NCBI GenBank assembly: GCA_002371295.1
Contig: DFGZ01000358.1
Span: 1,197 to 34,152 of the forward strand
Direction: 5' to 3'
Length of the DNA: 32,956 nucleotides
Source of the DNA: Oribacterium sp. UBA3737
Lineage (GTDB): Bacteria > Bacillota_A > Clostridia > Lachnospirales > Lachnospiraceae
Below, in pieces: positions 23,666-32,600 of this stretch (its first letter is position 1; the number at the start of each line of letters is the position of its first letter). The translations under genes were made by a program, and so were the position numbers. The notes under the pieces are model-generated. The model was not told the origin of the DNA, did not search any database, and saw nothing but the letters and a program-made list of their open reading frames with translations.

Positions 23666-24793
23666 TTACTTGTTCGCATTTACAAGCTCGAACAGTTTCT
23701 TAGCCTCATCAGACTTCATAAACTCATAGGAAGTATAGTCGATCTTGTTTCTCATAGACTCAACATCAGTTTCAACAAATGTCATGCCTTTTTCCTTGAG
23801 CTCAGCACGGTTTGCTTCATCAGAGTCCTTTGTGCTCTGAAGTCCGTAGTGAGATGCTTCAAGTCCTGCCTCGAGAAGCAGATTCTGCTCATCGGCATTA
23901 AGCTCATCGAACACTTTGGCTGACATCGAGAAAGTTGTAGGAGCATTTAGATGATTGGTCTGGTTGAAGTAAGGTGCAACTTCATAGATTGACATATGGA
24001 GACATGAATCGGCTGTATTCTCAAATCCTTCAACCACTCCGGTATCAAGAGCTGTATATACTTCCGATGATGCAAGCGGTGTAGGTGCTGCACCAAGCAT
24101 CTTAAAGGTATCAACATAAAGTGATGACTCAGGAACACGCATCTTTAAACCTGCGAGATCATCAACTGTTTTCAGCTCCTTTGTGGTGTACATGTTACGG
24201 AAAGCCATAACGTAGTAACCAAGGTTCTTTACCTTTGCGACATTTAACAGCTGCTCGTTGGCATACTGACCGGCTTCGGACTCAAGTACCTTCTGTACCT
24301 GATCATAGTCTTCATAAACATATGGAAGGATCAATGCTCCAAGCTGAGGGATGGAATTTACATAGAACTCAACCGCGATTACCGCCATATCCAGAGTTCC
24401 GGCAGTTAATGCTTCAAGATTCTGGGCTTCTGAGCCAAGTGAAGAGCCTTCAAATACATCAACTGTCATCTTTCCGCCGGACAGCTCGTTTACCTTTTTT
24501 GCAAAATTGTTTGTAACATCTGACAAAGCAGATCCGCTGCTTGCTGTTGTTGATAATGTAAAAGTATGCTCACCTACATTATCAAGATTGTACTCATAGG
24601 TCGTATCTTTAGATGAATCATCAGCCTTTTCGGCAGCACTTGTTGCTTCTGTGGTTTTTGCTGCTTCTGTTGCTTCTGTTGCTTCTGTTGCTCCACCGGT
24701 TGATGGTGAAGATGCTGCAGCGTTGTTCAGACATCCTGTCATAGTCATCGTTAGTAAAGACATTGCAGTAAGCATCGCGATTTTCTTTTTCAT
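23666..24793 (-). CDS. dctP: TRAP transporter substrate-binding lipoprotein DctP
   Basis: 375 residues from ATG 24793, which has AAAGGAG upstream. Signal peptide and lipobox T-M-T-G-C (Cys21), then a T-E-A-rich spacer (about 30-70) with 9-bp repeats, then the DctP fold: T-F-T-L-S-T-T-A, L-S-G-G-K-M-T-V-D-V-F, G-S-E-A-Q-N-L-E-A-L-T-A-G-T-L-D-M-A, L-K-M-R-V-P-E-S (with the R that binds the substrate carboxylate), A-L-D-T-G-V-V-E-G-F-E-N. It captures an acidic substrate outside the cell and hands it to DctQM. First gene of the operon, from a perfect-consensus promoter with an operator just downstream. Confidence 0.95.
   Translation of the reverse strand: MKKKIAMLTAMSLLTMTMTGCLNNAAASSPSTGGATEATEATEAAKTTEATSAAEKADDSSKDTTYEYNLDNVGEHTFTLSTTASSGSALSDVTNNFAKKVNELSGGKMTVDVFEGSSLGSEAQNLEALTAGTLDMAVIAVEFYVNSIPQLGALILPYVYEDYDQVQKVLESEAGQYANEQLLNVAKVKNLGYYVMAFRNMYTTKELKTVDDLAGLKMRVPESSLYVDTFKMLGAAPTPLASSEVYTALDTGVVEGFENTADSCLHMSIYEVAPYFNQTNHLNAPTTFSMSAKVFDELNADEQNLLLEAGLEASHYGLQSTKDSDEANRAELKEKGMTFVETDVESMRNKIDYTSYEFMKSDEAKKLFELVNANK
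24663..24689 (-). repeat. Triple 9-bp repeat in the DctP linker
   Basis: Three adjacent GCTTCTGTT units (plus-strand reading) encode T-E-A repeats in the flexible spacer after the lipid anchor. In frame, so length changes would be tolerated. Confidence 0.85.
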
Positions 24794-24826
24794 GTTTTTC
24801 TCCTTTTGACTTCGCCAATTCTTAAG

Positions 24827-24855
24827 ATACAAGTTATGAACTTGTATTACAACTG
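24827..24855 (-). promoter_or_regulatory. Operator region O1 for the GntR regulator
   Basis: Two overlapping dyads between the dctP promoter and gene: a 21-bp palindrome with 9-bp arms ATACAAGTT and AACTTGTAT around 3 nt (24827-24847), and CTTGTATTACAACTG (24841-24855) with the 11-bp core TTGTA-T-TACAA. The second is the exact reverse complement of O2 at 25041-25055. It starts 7 nt beyond the -10, a place where a repressor would block RNA polymerase. The core resembles operators of FadR-group GntR proteins. Confidence 0.7.
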
Positions 24856-24861
24856 CTTGAG

Positions 24862-24890
24862 ATTATATATTTTGTGCACTATTATGTCAA
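24862..24890 (-). promoter_or_regulatory. dctP promoter, perfect SigA consensus
   Basis: Minus strand TTGACA (24890-24885), 17 nt, TATAAT (24867-24862). Such a strong promoter in front of a transport operon fits control by repression rather than activation. Two operator dyads follow directly. Confidence 0.85.
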
Positions 24891-25040
24891 TAGCATGCAT
24901 ACCGATATAGTTTAAACGTCGGATTGCACAATACTAGCCACAAATAATTGTGTAAAACTGACACCTTTTACTTTCTAAGTGTTTAAAGTATATTTATATT
25001 TACTACAGCTGAGATTTTGCACGATGATATAAAACACCAA

Positions 25041-25055
25041 CAGTTGTAATACAAG
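25041..25055 (+). promoter_or_regulatory. Operator O2 in front of the ManD-like gene
   Basis: CAGTTGTAATACAAG, the exact reverse complement of O1's 24841-24855 site, centred 200 bp from it and about 45 nt before the ManD-like start. Its TACAAGTATA extension is also found near 21744. It shows that the divergent dehydratase gene belongs to the same regulon. Confidence 0.7.
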
Positions 25056-25099
25056 TATATCTATTCGGGATACACTCATGTAAAAAAGGAGATAAAGTT

Positions 25100-26368
25100 A
25101 TGATTCCCAAAATACAGAATATAAAAGTTATTGAAACTGCCCCTGCAGGTATCAACTTCCTTGTGGTAAAGGTAGAAACAACTGAAGCCGGCTTATACGG
25201 TTTAGGTTGTGCGACATTGGCCTACCGTACCGCTACCATCAAAAACCTTATTGAAAACTATCTTTCTCCTCTTCTCATAGGCAGAGATGTTGACAGGATT
25301 TCTGATCTCTGGCAGCTTATGCATCAGAACGCCTACTGGAGGTCAGGACCTATTGAAAACAACGCTATTTCAGGAATAGATATGGCATTATGGGACATAA
25401 AGGGCAAGATGGCCAATATGCCCTTGTATCAGTTGCTTGGAGGAAAGGTCCGGGATGCTGTTCCTGTATATCGCCATGCCGATGGCGCAACTATAGAGGA
25501 GTTGATCGAAGAAATCGAAGGCTTCAAAAGTATCGGCCTACAGTATATAAGATGTCAGATGGGGATATACGGAGGTACTGAATATGGCAAGGCATGTGCC
25601 GGTGCATCAAAACAGCCTTCCCTGGGAACATATATAGATTCCAGAAAATATATGAGAGATACCCTGAAGATGTTTGACAGATTACGATGCCATTTTGGTG
25701 ATAATATGGAATTTGTACATGATGTTCATGAGCGCATAAATCCTATTGATGCAAGATATTTCTGTCAGGAAATGGATAAGTACCATTTGTTTTTCCTTGA
25801 AGATGTGGTCTCCCCGGAAAATGTATCGTGGTTAAGAGAGATTCATAATTATTGCACTACTCCACTAAGTCATGGAGAATTATATTCAAATCCGAACGAT
25901 TGGAAAAATGCAGTAATGGATAATTCGGTTGATTATTTAAGAGCTCATCTTTCCGATATCGGCGGCATAACCCCGGCACTCAGGATGGCTGCATTTGCAG
26001 CTCCTTTTGGGGTGCGTACCTGCTGGCACTGTCCACCGGATATGTCTCCTGTTGCAGCAAGTGCAATAATTAATATAGATCTTGCAATACCGAATTTCGG
26101 ACTTCAGGAGTGGAGTGCGATCAAATCCTATAAATTTCTTCAGCAAGGGTCAGACATCATTGATTCTGACATGACTGCTTATGAAGCGATCAATGAAGTT
26201 TTTTCGGGTATGCCGGAATATGGAAATGATGGCTATGTTTATGCTAACGAAAAGCCGGGACTTGGAATCGAAATTGATGAAAGGTCTGCTGCAAAGTATA
26301 TGTGCAGGCATCCGGTTACCATCTGGACACAGACCAGAAACCCGGATGGTTCACTACAGACGCCATGA
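25100..26368 (+). CDS. ManD-type mannonate/gluconate dehydratase, enolase superfamily
   Basis: 422 residues. N-terminal capping domain to about 125, then a modified TIM barrel. Metal ligands D208, E234 and E260 are in H-D-V-H-E, F-L-E-D and H-G-E-L-Y-S-N; catalytic candidates are R151, Y157, H210 and H310 (W-H-C-P-P-D). All match the positions described for D-mannonate dehydratase ManD. The family turns D-mannonate and/or D-gluconate into 2-keto-3-deoxygluconate, and many members have low activity and an uncertain physiological substrate. Start ATG 25100 with AAGGAG. It diverges from dctP and has operator O2, so it should be induced with the transporter. Confidence 0.9.
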   Translation: MIPKIQNIKVIETAPAGINFLVVKVETTEAGLYGLGCATLAYRTATIKNLIENYLSPLLIGRDVDRISDLWQLMHQNAYWRSGPIENNAISGIDMALWDIKGKMANMPLYQLLGGKVRDAVPVYRHADGATIEELIEEIEGFKSIGLQYIRCQMGIYGGTEYGKACAGASKQPSLGTYIDSRKYMRDTLKMFDRLRCHFGDNMEFVHDVHERINPIDARYFCQEMDKYHLFFLEDVVSPENVSWLREIHNYCTTPLSHGELYSNPNDWKNAVMDNSVDYLRAHLSDIGGITPALRMAAFAAPFGVRTCWHCPPDMSPVAASAIINIDLAIPNFGLQEWSAIKSYKFLQQGSDIIDSDMTAYEAINEVFSGMPEYGNDGYVYANEKPGLGIEIDERSAAKYMCRHPVTIWTQTRNPDGSLQTP

Positions 26369-26455
26369 TCGTGCACTCACTTTTTTTGTGTCGTATATGT
26401 TCACTTGTCTCTGTAATGCGAACCACACTGATATATTTAAATTCCATATAAATAT

Positions 26456-26809
26456 CTATTTCAAGGTACTATATTTCTTGTTGAGAAAATCTATAAGTAT
26501 GCCTCCCATGATCTCACTGTTTGCGATGTAACTGCCATGATCCTGCCCCTGAAGAATTACCATGGTAGATTCAGGCAGTTTCTCGGCAATGAGTTCAGTT
26601 TCCGAACGAAGAATAAGATCTTTTTCACCAGCCGTTACCAAAACCGGAATCGCAATAATTTTCAGACTATCAGTATCAATATAGGGTTCTGTAAGCATAA
26701 GTGTCACCAACGGATCCGGCTCTTCCTGATTCTTTGCAGTGAATTCTTCAATGAATCGCTCAGTATCAATTTTGCTTATCCAAGGGGAAAGGGGATATCT
26801 ACGGATATT
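26456..26809 (-). pseudogene. C-terminal remnant of an alpha/beta hydrolase
   Basis: An open frame of about 117 codons with no usable start: the last 85 residues carry the strand-plus-Asp motif V-L-V-T-A-G-E-K-D-L-I and the catalytic-His segment Q-G-Q-D-H-G-S-Y of alpha/beta hydrolases. The upstream part (P-L-S-P-W-I-S-K-I-D-T-E-R-F) looks like the lid domain. An in-frame stop at 26810-26812 ends the match, right beside the stop of the cyclase gene. The nucleophile elbow and first half are missing, so this is a truncated gene. A GTG inside at 26710 has no ribosome binding site. Confidence 0.7.
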
Positions 26810-26818
26810 TTATGAAAA

Positions 26819-27577
26819 TCACTCGGTAATAGCCCAGACTCTTGCCGGAAGTCCGGTGGCCCCTTCAATTCTCGGATAAGAAACAAGTATGACCGCCCCT
26901 GCAGGGGTGACCTTGTCCAGATTAGCGAGCAGTTCTACCTGAATTTTCTCGTTTTCCAGAACATATCTTTCACAAATAAGATCCTGATGGTCTTCGGCAA
27001 CCTGTGAGGAATCAGTATCCAGTGTCTCGTGACCATTGGCTGCTGCATTTCTTGTTTTGTAGATGTATTCCAATGCTTCCAATGACCATCCCGGTGCATT
27101 CTCTTTTCCTTCTTCGTCTATACCTGATATGGCATCGATGTCGGGCCACTTTTTATACCAGTCACTTCTAAGGGCCACAAATGCTCCATCCGGAATCTGC
27201 CCGTATTTCTGCTCAAATTCTTTGATATCTTCTGCTGTGACCGCATATCTCGGGTTATCTTTAGCCTTTTCTGAAATATCTATTACTACAAGGGGGAATA
27301 TCAGACTCTGAACATCATATTTTTCTGAGAGGTCCTTTCCTTTTGCAAAATGACCGGGGAAGTCTATATGAGTTCCAAACTGTCCGGGAAATTTAAATGT
27401 CTGGATCAGACATTCAAGCTCAGGCTTTCCCCAGTCCCAAACTGTTTTGGCTAGTTCCACAGATCCGTCCGGAATTCCTGCCCAGTATGGACTGTCATTG
27501 TTCAATGAATGTGAAAGCTCTACCCATTTGTAATTCTTGGCTGCATTTAATGCATTCCATAATTTGTACTCTGCCAT
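26819..27577 (-). CDS. Cyclase-family metal-dependent hydrolase (kynurenine-formamidase fold)
   Basis: 252 residues. The family metal site H-x-x-x-D-x-P-x-H is visible as T-H-I-D-F-P-G-H-F (about 69-77), with further D-W and H-E-T-L-D-T-D segments where other members hold metal and catalytic residues. Family members hydrolyse formamides, lactone-like rings or isatin. The reaction here is unknown; a lactone or cyclic form of the sugar acid is possible only as inference. Start ATG 27577 with GAGGAGG 7 nt upstream. It is convergent with the ManD-like gene and followed by the alpha/beta-hydrolase remnant. Confidence 0.85.
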   Translation of the reverse strand: MAEYKLWNALNAAKNYKWVELSHSLNNDSPYWAGIPDGSVELAKTVWDWGKPELECLIQTFKFPGQFGTHIDFPGHFAKGKDLSEKYDVQSLIFPLVVIDISEKAKDNPRYAVTAEDIKEFEQKYGQIPDGAFVALRSDWYKKWPDIDAISGIDEEGKENAPGWSLEALEYIYKTRNAAANGHETLDTDSSQVAEDHQDLICERYVLENEKIQVELLANLDKVTPAGAVILVSYPRIEGATGLPARVWAITE

Positions 27578-27916
27578 TTTGTTGCCTCCTCTATAGTTTT
27601 GCTATAATTTTATTTTTCATGAGGAAGAATGTAAAAAAGAATATTCTTATAGTTTGTTATAAGCATCTTCTTTATCCGGCAAAGCGCCCAGTCCAAGTGA
27701 ATGACTTTATTATATTTTTACAATTTTATAGGCATTTAATATGACAATACTTATATAAACTATACCTAAAAAGGTATATCGACATAACAAATTAGTTTAT
27801 TACACGATTGACGCAGAAACATTGATAAGCGGTTATATCATAATAAATTACTTGATTATCGTTGCAAGAAATATTAGTATCAAAGTATACATTGTATACT
27901 AAATAGGGGCGATTAT
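27578..27916. other. A/T-rich divergent region between the cyclase and the HipBA-like pair
   Basis: Visibly A/T-richer than the flanking metabolic genes. It contains a dyad TATACCT/AGGTATA (27761-27767, 27772-27778) and the 17-bp operator at 27884-27900. No gene-sized frame is convincing. It may mark the left edge of acquired DNA. Confidence 0.4.
27884..27900 (+). promoter_or_regulatory. Operator/promoter of the HipBA-like operon
   Basis: Perfect palindrome AGTATAC-ATT-GTATACT ending 16 nt before the antitoxin start. It overlaps the best -10 (TATACA, 18 nt after TTGCAA at 27862-27867), as expected for autorepression by an HTH antitoxin. Confidence 0.65.
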
Positions 27917-28195
27917 ATGCTGAGCATAAAAGAATTAAGGGGAATGACAGGACTTACACAGGCCAAATTTGCAGAGATATACCATATTCCATTACAAACT
28001 GTAAAACAATGGGAAGCCTCAAAAGAAAGTAAGGCATATAGAACTCCACCGGCGTATGCTTTAAGATTGCTGGAGCTGACTATACTACGGGACATTGAAG
28101 ATAAGATGGTCTCTCTTATTCTTGATGAACAGAATAAAAATGTGAAGTATAGACAGGATGATTTGATTAATACAGCACAGGATATTTGGGGGTAG
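27917..28195 (+). CDS. HTH (Xre-like) antitoxin/regulator, HipB-like
   Basis: 92 residues. An N-terminal helix-turn-helix is plain: L-R-G-M-T-G-L-T-Q-A-K-F-A-E-I-Y-H-I-P, then T-V-K-Q-W-E (about residues 7-35), followed by a helical tail. ATG 27917 has AGGGG 7 nt upstream. The stop is 2 nt before the kinase start. In HipBA modules the HTH protein represses the operon and neutralises the kinase; the perfect palindrome directly upstream supports autoregulation here. Confidence 0.85.
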   Translation: MLSIKELRGMTGLTQAKFAEIYHIPLQTVKQWEASKESKAYRTPPAYALRLLELTILRDIEDKMVSLILDEQNKNVKYRQDDLINTAQDIWG

Positions 28196-28197
28196 AT

Positions 28198-29409
28198 ATG
28201 ATATATATTCTTCTGCATAAAGATATTCCGGTTTGCGTTTTTGAATTGGAAACAGAGGTGGTTTCCGGAGTTATCAATCTTAAAACAGCTGACCATCTTC
28301 CACTCCCCTTGAAAAGGATTGTTCATTATCAAACTGAGTTTGTACGGGATGTGCAAGACTCTCAGCTGATTCTCAATGAGGAAGGGTGTTTGCTTGTTGA
28401 TATATGGCTGAATTATAGAACTATTCCTGCAAACAGGAAAAACAGACAAAAGTATGCTGATTTTCCAAAGAATGCTTTGACGTGGATGTTGGATAATCAT
28501 GCCTGTTCCCTTGATGACTGTTATTGGATTAGAAGCAGAGATGAGCACATGACGTGGGAAGAAGTAAATCTCTACGGTTATGATCAGGTCGATGTTCTTA
28601 CACAGGAAAAGCTTGCAGAAAAAACAAAATACAGAAACGGTGCCAACTCTACTCTTGGTGGTGAATTGGAGAAATACTGGTTTTGTGAAAAAACAGATAT
28701 AGGTGTGACCCTGAATATTTGTAAGAAAGTCTCTCCTTCCGAAGATGTGCTAATAATCAGAGAGATGATGGCTGATATAATCTATGAGAGTATTGGGTAC
28801 GACAATTATTGTAAGTATCAGTATGTTTTGAATTCAGAAAAACAAATTGTAGGGTGTTTCTGCAAGGCATTTACAACAGAAGAACTTGAGCTTATTACGG
28901 CGTATGACCTACTCGAGGAATATAATATGACTCAGCAGGATGACTTATACAGTATACTCGCTGATTTGGCAGCAAAATACGGAGTATCCGGCAGGCTTGT
29001 ACATAGATATCTCGATATTCAGACTATCGTGGATTATCTTATCACCAATCGTGACAGACATCAGGGAAATATCGGATTTCTGAGAAATCCGGATACATTA
29101 CAGATTGTAAGTATTGCTCCTGTTTATGATTCCGGAAGCAGTGAAAATATGGAATATGAGCTTCCTATAGATACAGAACATACAAGAGTTAATGGTCTGT
29201 ATCCTACTGAAAAAGATTGTTTGGATCATGTTTTGGATTTGAACTGTGTTGATTTGGCAAAATTACCGGGTTGCGAAGAAATCAGAGCTGAGTTGGATAA
29301 AAGCAGTTCATTAAGTCCGATGCGAAAAGATTTTCTTGTAAATCTTTATAAAGATAAGGTTGCAGCGTTGAATTTAATGCAAAATAAAAATAATTTTCAT
29401 GTTGACTGA
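28198..29409 (+). CDS. HipA-like serine/threonine kinase (putative toxin)
   Basis: 403 residues from ATG 28198, with GGGGGT just upstream, 2 nt after the antitoxin stop; a TTG 4 codons earlier would overlap. The C-terminal kinase core is clear: catalytic loop N-R-D-R-H-Q-G-N-I-G at 284-293 (Asp286, Asn291) and a metal-binding A-P-V-Y-D-S-G-S-S at 307-315 (Asp311), as in HipA/CtkA-like kinases. N-S-T-L-G-G-E-L-E-K at 150-159 could be the glycine-rich/lysine region. The N-terminal half resembles no standard HipA N1 domain I can name. The last nine codons lie inside repeat copy B, so the C-terminus (Q-N-K-N-N-F-H-V-D) derives from it. Confidence 0.85.
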   Translation: MIYILLHKDIPVCVFELETEVVSGVINLKTADHLPLPLKRIVHYQTEFVRDVQDSQLILNEEGCLLVDIWLNYRTIPANRKNRQKYADFPKNALTWMLDNHACSLDDCYWIRSRDEHMTWEEVNLYGYDQVDVLTQEKLAEKTKYRNGANSTLGGELEKYWFCEKTDIGVTLNICKKVSPSEDVLIIREMMADIIYESIGYDNYCKYQYVLNSEKQIVGCFCKAFTTEELELITAYDLLEEYNMTQQDDLYSILADLAAKYGVSGRLVHRYLDIQTIVDYLITNRDRHQGNIGFLRNPDTLQIVSIAPVYDSGSSENMEYELPIDTEHTRVNGLYPTEKDCLDHVLDLNCVDLAKLPGCEEIRAELDKSSSLSPMRKDFLVNLYKDKVAALNLMQNKNNFHVD

Positions 29410-29430
29410 TTGTATAAAAATCGATACAAT
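29402..29430 (+). promoter_or_regulatory. Promoter with internal dyad for small RNA copy B
   Basis: TTGACT (29402-29407), 17 nt, TACAAT (29425-29430), with the same ATTGTAT/ATACAAT dyad across spacer and -10 as in copy A. Confidence 0.75.
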
Positions 29431-29436
29431 ATAAAC

Positions 29437-29545
29437 AAGTTAAAGAGATGTGGCGAGTGCTTCACAGATCCAAAACGATTCGTGATTGAAAAGGAACGGT
29501 AGATGACATGGCGAGTGCTTCATGGATTCGAGGTTCTTTTTTTTG
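29437..29545 (+). ncRNA. Candidate small RNA, copy B
   Basis: Same two stem-loops as copy A; here both loops read GCGAGUGCUU exactly. The base of the first stem carries two changes near 29471-29472. The terminator base (GGAAC/GUUCU) keeps pairing and is followed by eight T. It follows the HipBA-like operon directly and converges on the SNF2 helicase. Confidence 0.7.
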
Positions 29546-29575
29546 TATAATTATCATCTTCTGGATAAATTAAAA

Positions 29576-29604
29576 AAGGATTTCCGAAAAACTCGGAAAT
29601 CCTT
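29576..29604 (-). terminator. Intrinsic terminator of the SNF2 helicase gene
   Basis: AAGGATTTCCG/CGGAAATCCTT, a perfect 11-bp stem with a 7-nt loop. On the minus strand it ends in six T. It lies 55 nt after the helicase stop; on the plus strand the tail is GATTTT, so weak activity for the opposite side is possible. Confidence 0.85.
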
Positions 29605-29659
29605 GATTTTCTGCTGTTTTTAGAGTCGGTGGTGAGGGATTTGAGACATCTCAGCAGTT

Positions 29660-32600
29660 TTATCCCAGAAGCTCCATCAGTTGCTCCTTGCTCATATTCA
29701 TCAGTGACTCATTTTCACCACTCAATATAGCATCAGCCAGATCCTTTTTTAGATTCTGCATCTCCACTATCTTCTCTTCTATGGTGCCTTTGACAATCAG
29801 TTTAAATACAGAAACTTTTCTGGTCTGACCTATTCTGTGAGCACGATCCGTTGCCTGATTCTGAGCTGCAAGATTCCACCATGGATCATAGTGGATGACA
29901 ACATCAGCACCTGTCAGATTGAGGCCTGTGCCACCTGCCTTTAGAGAAATGAGAAACAGCGGAACTTCATTTTCATTAAATGCATGAACCAGCTTGATCC
30001 TCTCTTCTTTCTTTGTTTCACCTGTGATCTTATAAAACTCTATGTCGCGTTCCTTGAGATCTCGCTCCAAAAGTTCAAACATGGAAGTGAACTGAGAAAA
30101 AAGCAGTATCTTGTGCCCTCCGTCTATAGCACTTTCAATCAGTTCAAGACAGGATGATCTCTTGGCAGACTCGCCGGTGTAACCAGCTGTGATAAGCTCT
30201 GGGTCGCAACATATCTGTCTGATCTTTGTGAGTTCTGATAGCACTTTGAGTTTGTCTTTACCGGATTTATAGTCTTCGCTTTCAAGAAGCTTCTTCATAT
30301 GAGTGACCTGAGCATCATAGAGCTTTCTCTGGGCAGCATCAAACTTTGAGAAACGGATTTCTTCCATCTTATCAGGAAGATCTTTCAGGACATTTTCCTT
30401 CAGTCTCCTCAAGATGAAAGGACCTACCATGTTCTTAAGCTGTTTTGTGATTTCCTCATCCTTATGTTTAGTTATAGCATTTTCAAAATCACTTCTGAAC
30501 CGGTCATAAGTATAGAGGAAGCCCGGCATGAGATAGTCAAAGATACTCCAAAGCTCACTTAATCTATTTTCAATAGGTGTACCTGTCAGTGCAAATCTAT
30601 GCTCTGCATTTATTACCTTCACCGACTTTGACACAGCAGCTTTAGGATTTTTTATAAACTGTGCCTCATCAATGATCTCATAATCAAACTTCTTTCCCTC
30701 ATATAAACCGATATCACGTTTCAAAAGGTCATAGGATGTGACCAGCACCTCAGGCATACTATCCTGAGACAGTATAGTCTTTCTCTCAGCCAATGTACCT
30801 GCAACGGCCCTGACATCCAAAGACGGTGCAAATCGCCTGAACTCTTCCTCCCAGTTGTAAACCAGTGATGCAGGACATACTATAAGGGTAGTTAGCTTTT
30901 TACCTTCCTTCTCCAACAGATTTTTTCTGCTTTGCAAAAGAGCTATGACCTGAATCGTTTTACCAAGCCCCATATCGTCGGCAAGGATACCACCAAACCC
31001 AAGCTCTGACAGCATACTTAACCACTTAAATCCATATATCTGATAACCCCTGAGAACCTTGCTGAGATTTTCCGGAACCTCAATGTCACTTTCTTTAATG
31101 GTGTTGAAATTCCTGATAAGTGACTTGAAATTCCTGTCTCTGTCAGCCGCAATTTCATCATGTTCTTCAAGCAGATTGTTGACAAATATGGCACGATACA
31201 GAGGCAAATGCAGTTTACCTTTAGTGAAATCTCTCGCATCTACACCCATGGCCTGCATGGTAGTCATCAACTCTTCTATGGTGTCATTCTGCTCGAGTCT
31301 TATGAAATCGCCATTTTTAAGCTTGAAAAACTTTTTCTTTTTTCTGTAACTCTCAAGCAGTTCCAGAAGCTCCTGTTCCGACATATCATCAGTGGATATC
31401 TCCAGATTCAGAATACCGCTTTCTACAGATACTCCAACTCTCGTTACCGGCGCTTTACGTATTTTGAGTTTCTCAAAATCTTTGCTGGCATGAATTTCTC
31501 CTATGGCCATCATGTCCTTCATACCTTCGTTTAATATATCAAAGGTATTTTCACCTGTTTTTTCGCAGGTAAATGTCTCGTCGTCAGCACCCGCGTCAGG
31601 AAGATACTTCATCAAAGTGTTTACGGCATTCTGCTCATACTCCATATCTCTGGATTCCGGAAAAGGAAAATCTGCATCCGTCAGCTTGTGAAGATAAAAT
31701 TCTTCATCGCCATACTTTGCCTGCACTTTTCCTGTTATGAAATCCTCATTGGCATCCATATAGAAATTTATCTCGCACTCAGGTGGAAGAAGCTTTTGGA
31801 GCTGAGTCCTGCCATTTTCCACCACCTCCATCTCCGGACATTCGAGAAGCTTCGGCAGAAATCTGTAATAGAACTCTGAAAGTTTTTTCTTTCCTATGGT
31901 AAAGGACATATCAGGTGTATCCTTGACACTTTCTATAAGCATCTTTGCCATAGGTGACAATTCATCTATTTTATAGAATATCCCCTTTCCCTCATCCAGG
32001 ATGTAGCTGTTGTTTTTGCCTTTCATGATGTATGGTATGTCTACCGATACTGAAAGTCCGGCAAATTTTTTATCTGTATCTTCTAATTGGTTTATCTCAA
32101 CTGTTCCCTTTAACTTACCATCCGTTACCTTTATACTTTTTGTAAAAGGACTTCCGTCGATATCTATGGTTTTACCTTTTGTAGCTTCATAAAACATATC
32201 AAGAATCTCAGGAGTTAAATCTACTTTATCCTTTAAGCTGATATCATCGCCATAGTAGTATCTGAGGTTATTGATCTTCTGTGAGATATATTCCACTTCT
32301 CTTTTGGCCTTTTCTATGATTTCATAGTACTTTTTTGATTCTTCATCGAAATCACAGTCCATGAAGGATATCATGTTTTTTGTTCCAAGTTTTAGTGCCC
32401 CATTTTGATCTCTTGTATCAACAAGATTGGTAATGCTCTTTAATTTATATAGTTTATCGATGCCTATCTTGAAAGATAGTGCCAGGTCACTGTCTGCATT
32501 TCTTCCGAAAGAGAGCTTTGGCTCAATCTTTACAACATTTTTCTTCTGAACTGTTTCTTCGATGATCTGATTACTCATCATCTTGCGATAAGCCTTTAAG

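Larger units (their letters stand above)
29381..29545 (+). repeat. 165-nt duplicated unit, copy B
   Basis: Second copy of the unit at 15303-15466, same orientation, about 97% identical. It begins inside the kinase gene and supplies its last codons and stop; the small-RNA -35 TTGACT overlaps that stop. The two ends match copy A's ends, the A/T-rich dyad on the left and the T-run on the right. Confidence 0.9.

Noticed and set aside
29381..29545. Type III (ToxIN-like) toxin-antitoxin RNA
   Set aside because: The RNA lies downstream of an HTH-kinase pair, has two loops rather than tandem ~35-nt antitoxin repeats, and no ToxN-like endoribonuclease is present.
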